A stretch of 64,000 nucleotides of DNA from Temnopleurus reevesii (lineage: Eukaryota > Echinodermata > Echinoidea > Temnopleuroida > Temnopleuridae): positions 19,462 to 83,461 of the forward strand of contig BQKZ01001517.1 of the NCBI GenBank assembly GCA_036244855.1, in the 5' to 3' direction. Position 1 is the stretch's first letter, and the number at the start of each line of letters is the position of its first letter. The position numbers and the translations under genes are program-made. The notes under the pieces are model-generated. The model had not been told where the DNA came from and searched no databases. It saw only the letters and a list, made by a program, of their open reading frames with translations. This document shows positions 13,701 through 26,600 of the stretch, piece after piece.

Positions 13701-14688
13701 TAAGAACATGCAACTCTCATATCTAAAGAGAACACATAACATCTGCATCTACATGTACATGTATTTGTAAACCTGCCTATTGATGTGACTGTAGAAATAA
13801 CACAAGTGTTCCAGACAAATTGTGTGATTTAAAAGTGCTATTTTCTTGCATTCTGTTCATCATTCTCCTTTTTATCTATAACCACAGTTAACTAGTAGGT
13901 ATATTGAGGATAAAATGTTTTATCACATTGATGTATATCATGAACACATGCAGAATACAAATTTACGAAATGAATGCATTATCTCAAAGGCATTTTGGAG
14001 GATACATTTGAATGTTGTTTTCATATATATGAATAATGCTCTTGAAGTTACATATTGAGTGAATTATAGATTTTAAAAGAGGGCCCAAGGTTGATTTGTA
14101 CTCTGGTTCTTCACATTTTCACAGAACAGCGGCTACAGCCTGTACCTAAAACTGGTTCCAAGTTCGCTCGACTCCTTAACAAGCAGAATGGGTGTTGAGT
14201 GTAAACTGCTGTATTTTACTGATGAATCTGTCCATTTCATCCTTTTAGCACTTTGAAGGGGAATTATATTGTGATATTTATCACAACATGTTTGCAATTT
14301 TGCGGTAGTTAACCATGCACTTACCAAACAAGGCTATCATGTGGTTATAGACAATTTGCAGTATGTACTTTTGTAAATCGTTCCTGATAGGTTTAGGACA
14401 ATGTGCATATACTGTACTTGTAAACTATTTAATGATTGTGTTTATAACAATGCTTTTTTAATGAAATGAACAAGAACTTTCATATTATTACATCAATTCA
14501 AGCAGAAATGCCTCATTATATTTGGTGTGACAGTTAAAAACAAATCAGAAAGAAAAACACTTATTTTTTAAATTGTCTGTCCAATGACATCATCAATTCT
14601 TATGTTGTTAAAATAATGATTAATAACGTATTGAATTATGTATTGAATGTATTCTCTTACATATTATGATATAAATGGTCTAATTGTA

Positions 14689-14723
14689 CATTCTCTTTTC
14701 TTTTCTCTTTTATGCAGGTAAGT
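14689..14723 (+). promoter_or_regulatory. Candidate recursive (ratchet) splice site
   Basis: A tract that is almost all pyrimidine ('cattctcttttcttttctct' and on to 'tttatgcag') ends in CAG at 14715-14717 and is followed at once by the perfect donor GTAAGT (14718-14723). A juxtaposed 3' and 5' splice site is the hallmark of zero-length recursive splice sites in long introns. It lies on the AGAP strand, about 17 kb before exon 1, so it would make sense if the gene has a distal 5' exon. It could also simply be the acceptor of an unseen exon. Confidence 0.4.
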
Positions 14724-17700
14724 TCCTGTTGGTTTTTAATTTGATCTCCACTTCAATGAATACTAAGGTAGGCCACATGAAAATGATATTATATGAAAAA
14801 TGTTGCTAATGAATAGGGAATTAGTGCCTCTTGTTTTTGGTTTATATGTCAATTGATGAATGTTTCATTTTGTGTAAAGTCCAGTATTAAGAGAAAGATT
14901 GTGAATCCAAACAGGAAAAAAAAATATACCATATGTACATGTATGGTGGTGTTGTTTTGTAAAACACTGCATTCAAGGTGTTACTTGTAACCCATATTAT
15001 CAATGAAAGATGAGAGATCTATTATTAGTTGTAATGAATGCAAATGTTTCTATAAATTGCTGTTATATTTCCAGGGACGTATGATGGTTTCTAAATCCCT
15101 TTCTGATAGATGTAGTGGATTCCATCTTCATTGAACATCAAATCATCCCTCGGATACCACAGACATTGACCAATATAGTCACATATCCAGGCTTCAAGTC
15201 AGATTAGCTGCTGTATTTGTCAAACGGGGGAGGTATATTTAGTGAGGAATAGAAAGAAGTGCATTGACATTTCACTTACCTGGTGGGCGGGTTAGGGGTT
15301 TGGTGCATTCTTACATCTGTAAGATTGTGGAGATGTGGGCATACATTTTGTTGTCATGTCTATTTAAAGTTTATATGATCTCATTCATTTAAAATTGTTT
15401 TGGATGACTAGCTCGTCAACTTTAAATATTCACAATAAATTAGTAATTTGCAAGCTAAAGATACATACAGCCATTATTAAGTGAGTTTTCAGCTCTCTGA
15501 ATTCTCTTTCGTATCTATTTGATGAGTCTCATAGATAAAGCATCCATACTGATGCAGATCGCGAGGTGTACATGTATCTGCTCATGTGATTAATGTCTCG
15601 AAAGCCAATGTCATGTGCACAGTGCTTACGCAGAGAGGGGTATAAATTACGGACACATCTGATTGCGAAGATGCAGAACGTGTAGTGAATAAGGAACTTG
15701 AGCATGGGATACGAGGCTGTAAGAACCAAAGCGGAACATTCTGCATCTTGGGTTTTTACTATGCTATAAAATGTCAGTCTGTTTATAGGCCGCGCAACAT
15801 AGAATGGACCTACATATGAAGATTGATAACTTTCAAAGCGAATGTCGGCTCTCCAATGAAATGAATAGCTCGATCCAATAGACCATCTTCATATTTCTTT
15901 TTTTATTAGACCTTGATCAAAGTAAGAGCATTCCATATTCTGTTGGGTTTTGAATTATATTGTTATATTCGTTACATATAAGCCCCTTCAAATGGGTCCA
16001 CAAAACATATTATTGATTGCACAGGAAGGATTGAAGTATGGGATATTTTTAAATCTAAAGCAAAATTTACCCTGAGAAATGCTGGAAGGAATAGTATAAA
16101 AACTGGTACAAATATCCTCCAGGTCATAAGAACTAAAAGAGGACTGAAAATGAATAGTCTGTTTGTACATTTGTGCTGCATTTATCATCATTCTCTGAGC
16201 AGTTTTTAGTCTTCTCTTCATGTTTTCACCGTGTGACCCAGATTTATCTACAAACAAATTTGTTATTTTGCATGGCTGCTTTGATGGTGTAGAAATCATG
16301 GGTATTTTTCATTCCATCAGGCAGTTGCCATGAACTCAAGAGAAATGTAAGTCGCCTTGGTTGAGGAATGATTTTCATTCGCATTGAATGGGGATGTAGA
16401 GCTCCATATGAGCCATTGGATTATGCAGTGTTACATTGAAAATGGGAGAAGGGTTTCTTTATGCGGTTTCGATCCTAAATTTAAATCTTATGTTGTATAC
16501 TTGCGAAAACACTTTTTTTGGAAAATAAATGGTTATTATAAATTGTAAATAATGCATAAGAAGACTTGTCTCAACAAGCTTAATTTATTGTCTAGTTCAA
16601 AACTGGTAAAGAGTGTAAAAGAATGTTTAACCATGTCCTTTTTCACTCCAGCCAACATAGGAAGAAGCAGATGTGTGGGACCAGTATAATCAGGGCTGAG
16701 TGTAATTTTTATAGTCCCAATGAAACCCATTTTTTTATTTGCTGACAAATTTGTAATTATTTGGCAGCTTTACCACTATTGGTTGGCAATTATTTTATTG
16801 AATCCAGAGGAGATCTTTAAAAGATTATTTGTTGATATGAATACAAAAGCATCACAGTCTTTTTTATAAAAAGCTTTGAAACATAGGTCTGTAAAGTCAT
16901 TAGATTTGTTCAGAATGATAATAGAGTAGATTAATGATCTGAATTTTTTTTTTTACTGTTAAGATATATTATAGAAATTTTATTTTTCTTGGAAATACTC
17001 CAGATTTTTTATTCATACATGTACATTTGTGATACTTTTAAAATAAAAATAACCAATTTCTTTGTTGCACTGAATATTTCCCCTTGCTTATGTAGGTAAA
17101 AGAGAAGAATTTGAAGAAATATAAGAAAGGTATAAAACACATAAATGCAATTCAGTGTGATTTTTCTCACATTTCATTCAAGCAATACAGGGAGGATTAT
17201 CAAAAGTGAAAGAATGAAAACCTTGTATAATTTTCCTCTTGCTTATCATATTTTAGCCTGTAGTCATGCGCTGATTGTGTACACACTGTTCACTCATGCC
17301 TCCAAATTATCGAAGACTTATTTGCGGACAAGACTGAGAATTGCAGTATTCAAGTACCTTTTGATTAATTGTCTGCAAACTTTGAAATCGGATGGGTAGA
17401 GGCTATTCATTGGCCAGTAAACACTTAGAAATGAATGAAAGAAACCTTAAAGGGTATTTGATACCCGTACAGCAGAGAAATGTCGACCAAAGAATCCAAA
17501 TGTAGAGAACAATATTCACAAAGGGTATAGGAAACACATGATTTTAATGGTAAATTTGTGTTTATAAGGGCTTTAAAAGGTCACAAATCTAAAATCAGAA
17601 TCACCACATTTTAGACCAATCATAGGAAATACAAAATTTCTTATTATTCTTGTTAATTATCCATTGATAAGTGTAGTTCTTGTGGTTCTGATTTATAAGA

Positions 17701-20471
17701 AAAACACCAACTTCTTTAATGATGAAAAAGCAGACCAGTCAAGATATACAAATTATAGCATTATATTCTCTCTATACTGATGCCTGGCAAAAGTAACAGC
17801 GTCTGGATTGACAGATATGTGTAAAATATTGTTCTATTCCAAATAATTCAATAATATGCAGATCAATACCAGCAAATAAAATGTAATGGCAAAATTCTGA
17901 TTATAGTAGAGCCTAATTATAGTTTGGCAGGTCTTTACCAACCCTGACAGAGCTTGTTTTTCCTTCCTGATTGTATATTTCTGCTGTGAAAAGATAGTTG
18001 GTGGCATACATGTAACTAAATGCATTGTTGTTCAATACATTCACATCAGCAGTAGACAGCTGATTGGTCGAGCTGATTGGTTGCTTTAAGACCAACTCAA
18101 TAGGCACTCAACTGGTATTGATTGGCAGATTTCTCTATACATCACTACAGCTCCACCATATTTTTAAGGTCAAGGGAACAAGAAAACATATTCCATTTGC
18201 TAATACAGTGCTATATACCAGCAGTATGTACATTGGAGGCCATGTATTTCGCTTACAAAAAGATGCTATTTTCTTATAAACCGAATTGGTATTGAGAGTT
18301 TTATACTGTAGGCTTTACGGCATTCAAGTCTTTCTGTACAACATTGGGTATATTGTCCTACTTTTGTATGATTTGTGAAGATATATAGTTCCCTTCTGCC
18401 CTACATAGATGACCACCTGTCTATATGTCCCATCTCATTAAAATGAACTGCATCCCAGATTGAATAATAAATCTCCCCATGTATCCACAGTTCTTCAATC
18501 ACTATCTCTGCACCCTTCTCATGTTGGTGTCCATTAGTCCATTAGTCCCAGCTACTCATAATCCTGTTTGGTTGCCTGTTATTTATGACCAATCCTCCCA
18601 GGCAGACACTCCATTATCACTCTGCAATAAATTTTGAGGGAATCTGCAGCTCCGAGTCTAGCCCTCATTAAAGGGAAGAGTGGGACACTGTTAGAATCGG
18701 TCTGAGGTTAATTATTAATTATGATAATGATTATTGACATCCAAGGCTAGTCCTGTTAATACTTTAAATGCAAATTTCTCTTACTGATATTGTTGCATAA
18801 AAACAATAATGTTCCTGTTCTACCTCCAGCATGATACAAACATTCCTTTGTGCGCGCTAACCCTTCAATATACACATTTCATAAATTCAATAAAACCACA
18901 GGTGCCTATGGACCTGAATATAAGGAGTCTTTCTTTCTAGTTTATTTTTAAGTTTAGTATGTAGACATTCTTGACTCTTGAAAATGAAAGCATATCCAGG
19001 ATTTAAAAAAAAACTAATTAGATTGAATCACCGGGATAATGATGAATGCTGAACAACTTGAATCAGTTAATGTTCCTTAGTTGATTCAAGTATACGTGTT
19101 CTTCATGCAGTAAACCACTACAAAATAGTGATTAATATCTCTTTCTAGCACAAATAGCGATGAATACATTACTGTTATAAGAGACAGTGACAACTTTGCA
19201 AAACAAGCTATGTTGCCTTAGAATACAGACTAAGTTTTGTTCAAAGGTAGTGATAATACACAGACAACTTATTGAATTTTGATGTTTGTATGGCATGATA
19301 CATGTACTTATATCATGCTGTAGTCGTTGACAGATTAGTTAACAAAAATGAGTAAATAAAAGTAGATATTCATAAAAGAGCCCATTTTTCAGAGCACCTT
19401 TGTCATTTAAATCATTATCTTTAAAATCGTGTATGAACATTGCTTTTAATGTGTACATATCAAAGAAACAAACTATTCAATAGACAATGTTGTCAAAACA
19501 TGTGACTGAAATAGTAGACTGTAGAGCATTTGATTGAGGATGATGAAGATGGTATGTGATGAGTCAGAAGAGGAGAGGGAATACCATGCTACTTGGGATA
19601 CCTCTTGCTTTCACTTTCCCTATTTATTATCCCTCCCATTCACATTAAAATCTTGCTGATTCAGTTGGATTCCATCTTTGCTGCAATGGAATTTCTTCCT
19701 GTCATGTGTCTGTCTGTATTTGCTTTTAATGATTTCTTTGATAATTCTTGAGTTCTTTGTTGTTTTATTGTGGTCCCCAGGTTCTCTTCCATTCACACTT
19801 TGTAACATTCTTTCCCCTCTTCATTCTATTATTATTCATATTCTTATCCACCTGTAATTCATGCCTTTGTGCATCTATTTTATTCTTTTATTCCTGCCCA
19901 TTTTATTAAAAATGAGCGAGTTATTCTGTCTTGTAGTTCTGCATTGTAATCCCAGACATCACAGTGTGACTATTTGCATCTTTACCATCTGTGCTCCAAT
20001 TTCTAATAAAAAAATTGCATTCTTGTCGCCCATGCTAAATATGAAAATTGTATTCTTCACGTTACTAGTTGGAGACATATATGCTTGTCAGTATTTTGGG
20101 GTTTATCCCATTTTAGAGTTTTAGAATTCCTTCTACTCCTTCATGATAACATTTGATAACTCCAGATATTGATATGTGGACAGATGTACTTTGTCTTGAC
20201 AGATGCTTTAACTAGTTTTACACCTTCCTTTAGTTTCAAATTACTGAAACTTTGTCATCCTACCATGTTTTCTTTCAATCATATTTTATCTCATTACGAT
20301 GTGCAAATTTTGTATCAATGAATTTGTTTTTGTTCCATCCATGATAAGAAATCCTTTATGAAGAATCAAAAGATAATTCCTCTCATTCCCTTGTTTGATT
20401 TCATCCTGTTTGCAGAGACCCATCTTCCCTCACCTGTCCTTGTGACTATCTACACATAAAGCCTTCAATTT

Positions 20472-20490
20472 CAATTTCAATTTCATCTCT
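20472..20490. repeat. Short (TTTCAA)n microsatellite
   Basis: Three tandem copies of a 'tttcaa' unit in non-coding sequence. Confidence 0.7.
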
Positions 20491-21421
20491 ATCCACTCTC
20501 TCCCTACCTCTTGTGTAGCATTCTCTTTGAGATACCCGTCTTATAGTCTAGCAATGTCTTGAGAGTCATAAAGTAAACATGTGGGAGCCCTTGGAAAATG
20601 ATTATCTGTCAATATGGTTAATTTCATGCTAGCTGAATATTAGGTCAGTGTTGACTAAAGGGAGCCCAGGGAAGGCAGACTGCTCAATGTATGTATAGCT
20701 GCATAAGGTGTTGTTGTCATGTTGGTGCATGTATCTTGATCACATTCCTCTCATCATTGTCATATAGATATCAATATGGTTGAAGAATCATATTTTGAAG
20801 GAATTTCTTTTGAAGAATTATCTTTTGAAGAATAAGCTTTGATTTAAAAAAAAAAGTCATCCCAATTTATAACCTGCCAGAGATAGGAGGTAATTTTTAT
20901 GAAGCAATTCTTCATATAGTATGTATAATTCTATAATCTGTTGTGATAGTATATGCTGCCTGAATTACTCTCACCTGCAGTGTTTTGGCTTTAACTGGAA
21001 AATAGGCATATTATGAATATTTAAAATAGATTATTCCCACAAGCTCGGAAAGCATCCATGATGCAGGGAGGTAATAGATTCTTGAAGGTGACCTACCTCA
21101 AAGAGAGTCCTTTCAAGGGGGAAATTCAAAAGCATTTAGCTTCAAACTGTTGAATATGGCTTTCAGAGCCTGGTGTTTTGAAAACATCATTCACCTGTGT
21201 TGCATTTATCACAGTACTGGCCTCGTCTTGTTTTTATTTGGTGCTTCATGCAGGACTTTCTCTTATTATTTATCAGCAATTGAATATTTTTGTAAAGTAT
21301 TTCATATATGCACGTTCCTTATGAAACACAGAATAACAAACTGTTTGTTCACCTGATTTGTTTTTTAAAAATTTAGTTGGAATGTTGCTGGGTTGGTCAA
21401 GCTACAACATTTGTCTAACTA

Positions 21422-21598
21422 AGGGGGTGTTGCTCAAAAGTTGCAATTGATCGCAAGTTGCAGTTGATCGGAACGCGCCAATCAAAATCAATGTTTTATG
21501 CACGTCTTGTTAAATGCGCATATCGTGCGCGAATGAAAATGCACGTTACAATTTACAAAGTTGCAGTTGATTTGCAGTTGATTTTGAGCAACACCCCA
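21422..21598. mobile_element. Harbinger-like MITE, copy 1 (177 bp, TSD CTA)
   Basis: Terminal inverted repeats GGGGTGTTGCTCA and TGAGCAACACCCC bound the element, flanked by a 3-bp target duplication CTA (21419-21421 and 21599-21601). Several subterminal TTGCAGTTGAT-type words occur in direct and inverted orientation, as expected for transposase-binding sites. It is non-coding. The 3-bp TSD fits PIF/Harbinger-type elements (inference). Confidence 0.85.
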
Positions 21599-21740
21599 CT
21601 AGGAACATAAATTGGATAGCATTCTGGCTATTTTTTATCTCATTACGTTCTACAGATGTTTTACATACGCTTCAAATATTTAACAACTTTGTGAGCTGGA
21701 TAAAAGTATTACCATAATACAGTCTTTCAAGAGCAAATTA

Positions 21741-22100
21741 GAGCATGTTCATAGTTTGTTTGAATAAAATCAATCAAGAAGTGGCTTAATTATCGCAAAA
21801 TAAAAAATGAGGCTGCGGTCGCACTCCCTAACACATCATGCTTCACATACATGTACAAAATGAATGCGAACTCACACACTGCAGACAATACCACCGATCA
21901 CTCCGCCCATTCCGGGCTGACGCTCCCCTGTGCGAAGGCACTTAGCACACCGTAGGAATAATGGCTGATTGGCGTTTTTACGTAAATACTTCAGGATACG
22001 TGCAAAAATCCTCTCCTAATTTCATGCAACTTGTGAATACATCAGCTCGTTTCGCCTCACTTTCTGCATCCTGACCATTACGTATATATGCCTATACCTT
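21741..22100 (+). repeat. Dispersed repeat family A, copy 3
   Basis: Reverse-complement counterpart of 1134-1503, starting at 'agcatgttcatagtttgtt' and running through 'acaaaatgaatgcgaact' and 'caacttgtgaatacatcag' to 'gcatcctgaccattacg'. It lies about 140 bp right of the Harbinger-like MITE at 21422-21598. Confidence 0.75.
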
Positions 22101-23480
22101 TAAATTTCATCTATATTCGTGTCATAAAACATTTTCTATTTGTCAATATATTTTTAATACCTTCCCGGCCTATCAAAGCATTTGAAATGAACTTAGCTTT
22201 ATTTTCATGTTAATAATTTGATGATTATTGCACAAAATATGCTTAAATCATGATGCATGTATGTAGCCCATTCTGAAAGAGGACATGACCTCCCTATGAT
22301 AGATTTATTATGTTGCAAAGTCCATCTAAAACTATGTCATGAATTTGTTGGTTGAGCACATGGTAAGTGAATGATGATTTATTGGCCTATGATGATGATG
22401 TGATAAGTATCCTAAGATAGGAATATGATTGACTGGTCTTCTTATTGACACACTACAGCTGCTTCAAAAACACTGCTAGTCTTTACTCCAGGCTGAGAAA
22501 TGCTTCATTTAAAGAGCGATCAACTCCTTGTTTTTAATCTTATTTGATTATCATTGAAATGTATGCCCTCAATTAAGGTTGACCCTGTAAACATACAGAT
22601 TTGTATGACACTCGCCTATAACAATTTCATGAAATATGCATTTTCATCAGTAATCTTACCTAATAATGTGCATTTTATGTAAATATTTGATATAATCGTA
22701 ACATTTCCCATTTTCCCTTGAAATCATTGAAACTTTTTAAGACTACTACTTAGTTTTGTTTTTTAGTCTTAAAAGGAGGAATCAAATTAAATAATTCTGC
22801 AGTACTTATAGAAAACTATTTATTGATTGCTAGCACTCAACTGATGGAAAGAATTGATCACTTTTTCCAGCGAAGTGACTCCTTTAGTCACTAATATCAC
22901 ACTTGATTTGATTGAGGATGTGATAAGAATATCTTAGCAGTCTCTCACTGTAGACCATATATTAAACTTGACCTAGTATGCCATGCACCATTCAGTAATA
23001 ACCTCAGGCAATGGGGCTAGCTTTGGAATGCTTCTACCAGCACTAGCAGACACAGTTACACGAGATGCATCTTCATTTACTTCATTTTTTTTTAATGTCA
23101 TTAACTAGAGAAAATGCAATGGGTGGTTTTATGTGTCTTCTGTATTTGAGCAGAGGGTATATTGTGATGTTTTTCTGACAACAGAAGAAAATGTGTTTTG
23201 AAATTGATAATTCAATTAAGTTTTTTATCTTGTTTTTTTTTTTTTTTGCAAGATGCAATTTACCTTTTTGAGAGTATTAGAAATGATTAATGAAGAATGA
23301 ATAATCTATTTTTTAAAAATTCATGAAAAACCTGAATTGAAATTTATTTTTTTCATGTTTTTTAATGTATGGATCACATGATTATGTATGATTTTTAACC
23401 TCAAGGTTTGTTTGTTACGCATCCTGGTTGTGTGCTGTCACATGACACACCGACATGACACTTTGTTATAGACACAACAG

Positions 23481-23637
23481 GGGAGTGTTTCATCAAGATT
23501 TGTCGCAGCGACAAGGAGTCATTTTCCGACAGTTCCCATGGCAACTGTCAGCGATAGTGCTTTTCATCCAATCACAAATAAGGAATTTGTCAGCGCTGAC
23601 TAATTGTCTCTGCGACAAATCTTGATGAAACACCCTC
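23481..23637. mobile_element. MITE with 24-bp perfect inverted ends (157 bp, TSD CAG)
   Basis: The arm at 23485-23508 begins GTGTTTCATCAAGATTTG and is the exact reverse complement of 23610-23633. The flanks carry CAG on both sides (23478-23480 and 23638-23640), a 3-bp target duplication. Interior words such as 'tgtcagcg' repeat in both directions. It is non-coding and distinct in sequence from the 21422 family. Confidence 0.8.
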
Positions 23638-26600
23638 CAGGCCTTGATCATTTTCTGGTCATGAGATTAATGTTTGCTTAATTGACAGTAATGTTCGCAA
23701 TGCTTTCTCAATCAGTTTAAATATATATTTGACACTCCTACTTTACTTCATTTGAAATTACTGTGTATGTATTCTAATTCATAATGAATCAGCTGAGTCA
23801 TGTATAGAAACACTGAATATAATTTATGCCTCCGTAGAGATTGTCATGGAAACTGACTTTGAAGTCATTCATAATTTCATATTTCACCTACCATGTAAAG
23901 CATACTGAATATATTGAAAAAAAAATTCTAAAGCTCTGTTGTGCTACACAGCTCAAAATGTTGAGATATTTTTTGTATATCTATGCGCAGTAGTCTTCTT
24001 CATCCGAAGCAACTGGTGAATAAATACTGTGTAAGCTGAGATTTTCGCTTGGGTTTTACTTTGGCTAATTTTGCAACCATGACATCCCTTAATAAATTTA
24101 CACTCATTAGAATGCCGATAGACTTGTGAACAGTGATCTTTCAAGGTATTAGATTACTAAACCGCTAATGTGTAAATAGGACTAAAATTTATGTACGCTG
24201 AAATATTTGTTTTGCAGTATTCATTTATGCTTTGTGTACTCTGATTGTTTTCAGTCTATTTGTCTGAAATGACTTGTGCCAAATCAACAAGATGTCAGTA
24301 ATACTAATATTTAACAATTCATCAAGAGAACTTCTCCCTTTAAACAGTATTTTCTGCTATAAATTTATGGTAATGTTACAATGAAAATAAGCTATTTTTC
24401 CATAACTTTCATTATATTAACTTGAGTGATTTAGCTCGTTTGTGGTATTTTAAAGTGAGTAGATTGGAGAAGGAAGCATATCAGCCAGGGGTTGATTCCG
24501 CTTTCCTTCCAGATATGATTATTAGTCTGTGCGCAGCTTTTATTGTCTCATCATTATACCTCACGTTGAAAAGCAGTCATTATTTCCTGGACGCTGTGAA
24601 CGTAGCAATTTCAAATGGATAATTCATTGGACATGTGTGTATAATCCAGACGCTTATTGTGGATAGAGAGGACATGATCAATTGGCGCTTTTAATAGTAG
24701 AAAAATATAAATTTTCTTTTTCATAATTTGACATATTTAACAAAAATTTTCGATGCAATAATTTCCATCCTCTTTTGATTATATAATTAATATGTCAGTG
24801 TCATACACTTTTTAATTTGGCATCCTTGTTCACATATATTTAGTAATATTAAATGCCAAATTTGAGATAGTATTGAAAGGATATCATCATGTTTGATGTT
24901 CGTTTGGCCCATCAGTTTTGTTATCTCCCAACATTGCTTATTGAGAGCAAACAAATTGATGGTGCAAATGACATTGCCAAAATGTTGTCATGCTGTGAAT
25001 GATAGGATGGTACAGAGGAGAATTCTGTTGCAACATAGCTTTTGGGTTAACCACATGGTAATATGTTCATCAGTGAGGTGCTGGATAAAATCGTCATTTG
25101 TAATAGACAACGACAGCATTGAGATGATCGACCTCACGATGTCATTTAGTCCTGTGAGCATAGTCTGATGTCTTCAGACCAGACGGCCATCTTCTTTGCT
25201 CTGCATTATTATTCATTATCAGTAGCATGACATTTGAAACTGCCCTCGCCAATCATGCAGCATCATAAGGATTGGAAAAGCTGGTTGTGCATCAACACTA
25301 TTGAGTATGATTAGAATTGGTATGCCATAGAGATTTTCTGCGGCTTGATTTATTGATAGGTAAAAGTAATGGTTTGATAAGTTTGAATGGTTGAAAGTGG
25401 ATGATTTTGAATCAAATATATGACAAGTAACCTTCATTATAACATCCATCAAACATTCATTCTTGTGACAAGAATTTGATATTTTCTGTGTAGAGGATAC
25501 ATGCTCAACAAGTAAAACTACCAGTAGTGATTGGAAACACAAAGCACATAAACATTGTTTTGTTACATGATGGGAAAATGAAGTCTTTCAGAATACATTG
25601 GTCAGATTATTATCATTTTTTTATAAATTGTGTGTGAACTTAATTGTTTGTTGTATAAACTACATTGTTTTCATAATATCATAGTATGAAACATGGCATG
25701 CATCCAGGGTAATATCCGCATGTTTGGAATATGACACTATATTTGATTAGAGAATGTGCCTGCTAAATCCAGAGGATTAATCTTGGTACGTGCAATTTGT
25801 CTCGAAGTCTTAGGCAGAGCTTCAGGTAATCTTTATGGCAGCAAGGTTCTACAATAGGCGCAGCCATTGGTATGACATGACATGAGGAAATTGGACTTCT
25901 TGATGTGAAGTACTGTAATCTACCCAGACTACGTATTTAGGTGCTACATACATCAGAACATGAATTCCCTAAATTAATATTGCTTGGTTGGACAAACAAT
26001 TTAGCTGTCAAACCCAGTCATTACTACTATAGGAAATGCAGATTTGTGCTATTGATATGCAAAATTTTATTTATTAATTGGTGAACAAATATTTTAGTAT
26101 TGTGGATATATAACAAAGACACACAAAGTTTTGACTACCCTGCGAAAGTGTTCTATTGAAGATTGCGACTGTACACCTAGAGCATTGACAGTAACCGGTA
26201 CTAGCAATCTATATATCACAAATGTATCTTGTTGAAAAATACCCGGAGATTTGTTGTTGTTTTAGTGAAGTTGCAATTGTTTACTACTTTTCCTCTGATT
26301 TTTGTTTGATGATTCAAGATTTGATCAATGCACTCAGATTCCACACGTTTCCAGATCAGACTACGGGCAATACAGCTTAGGCAATTAGGATGTTTACTCA
26401 TTTAGTGCTGTAATGTACTCGCAGTACAGTTCACATAACTTAAATACCGATTGACTATAGGCTATCCTTTGATGATGGTTTCAGGTGCACTGAACATCGA
26501 ATGCAGTTGTGTCATGAGAGAAGAGCTTGATGAACATCTGAGTGATAGAAGAGGCTGCATCATTTTTGCTAAAATGTTAATATTTAATTGATAGTTCTTG

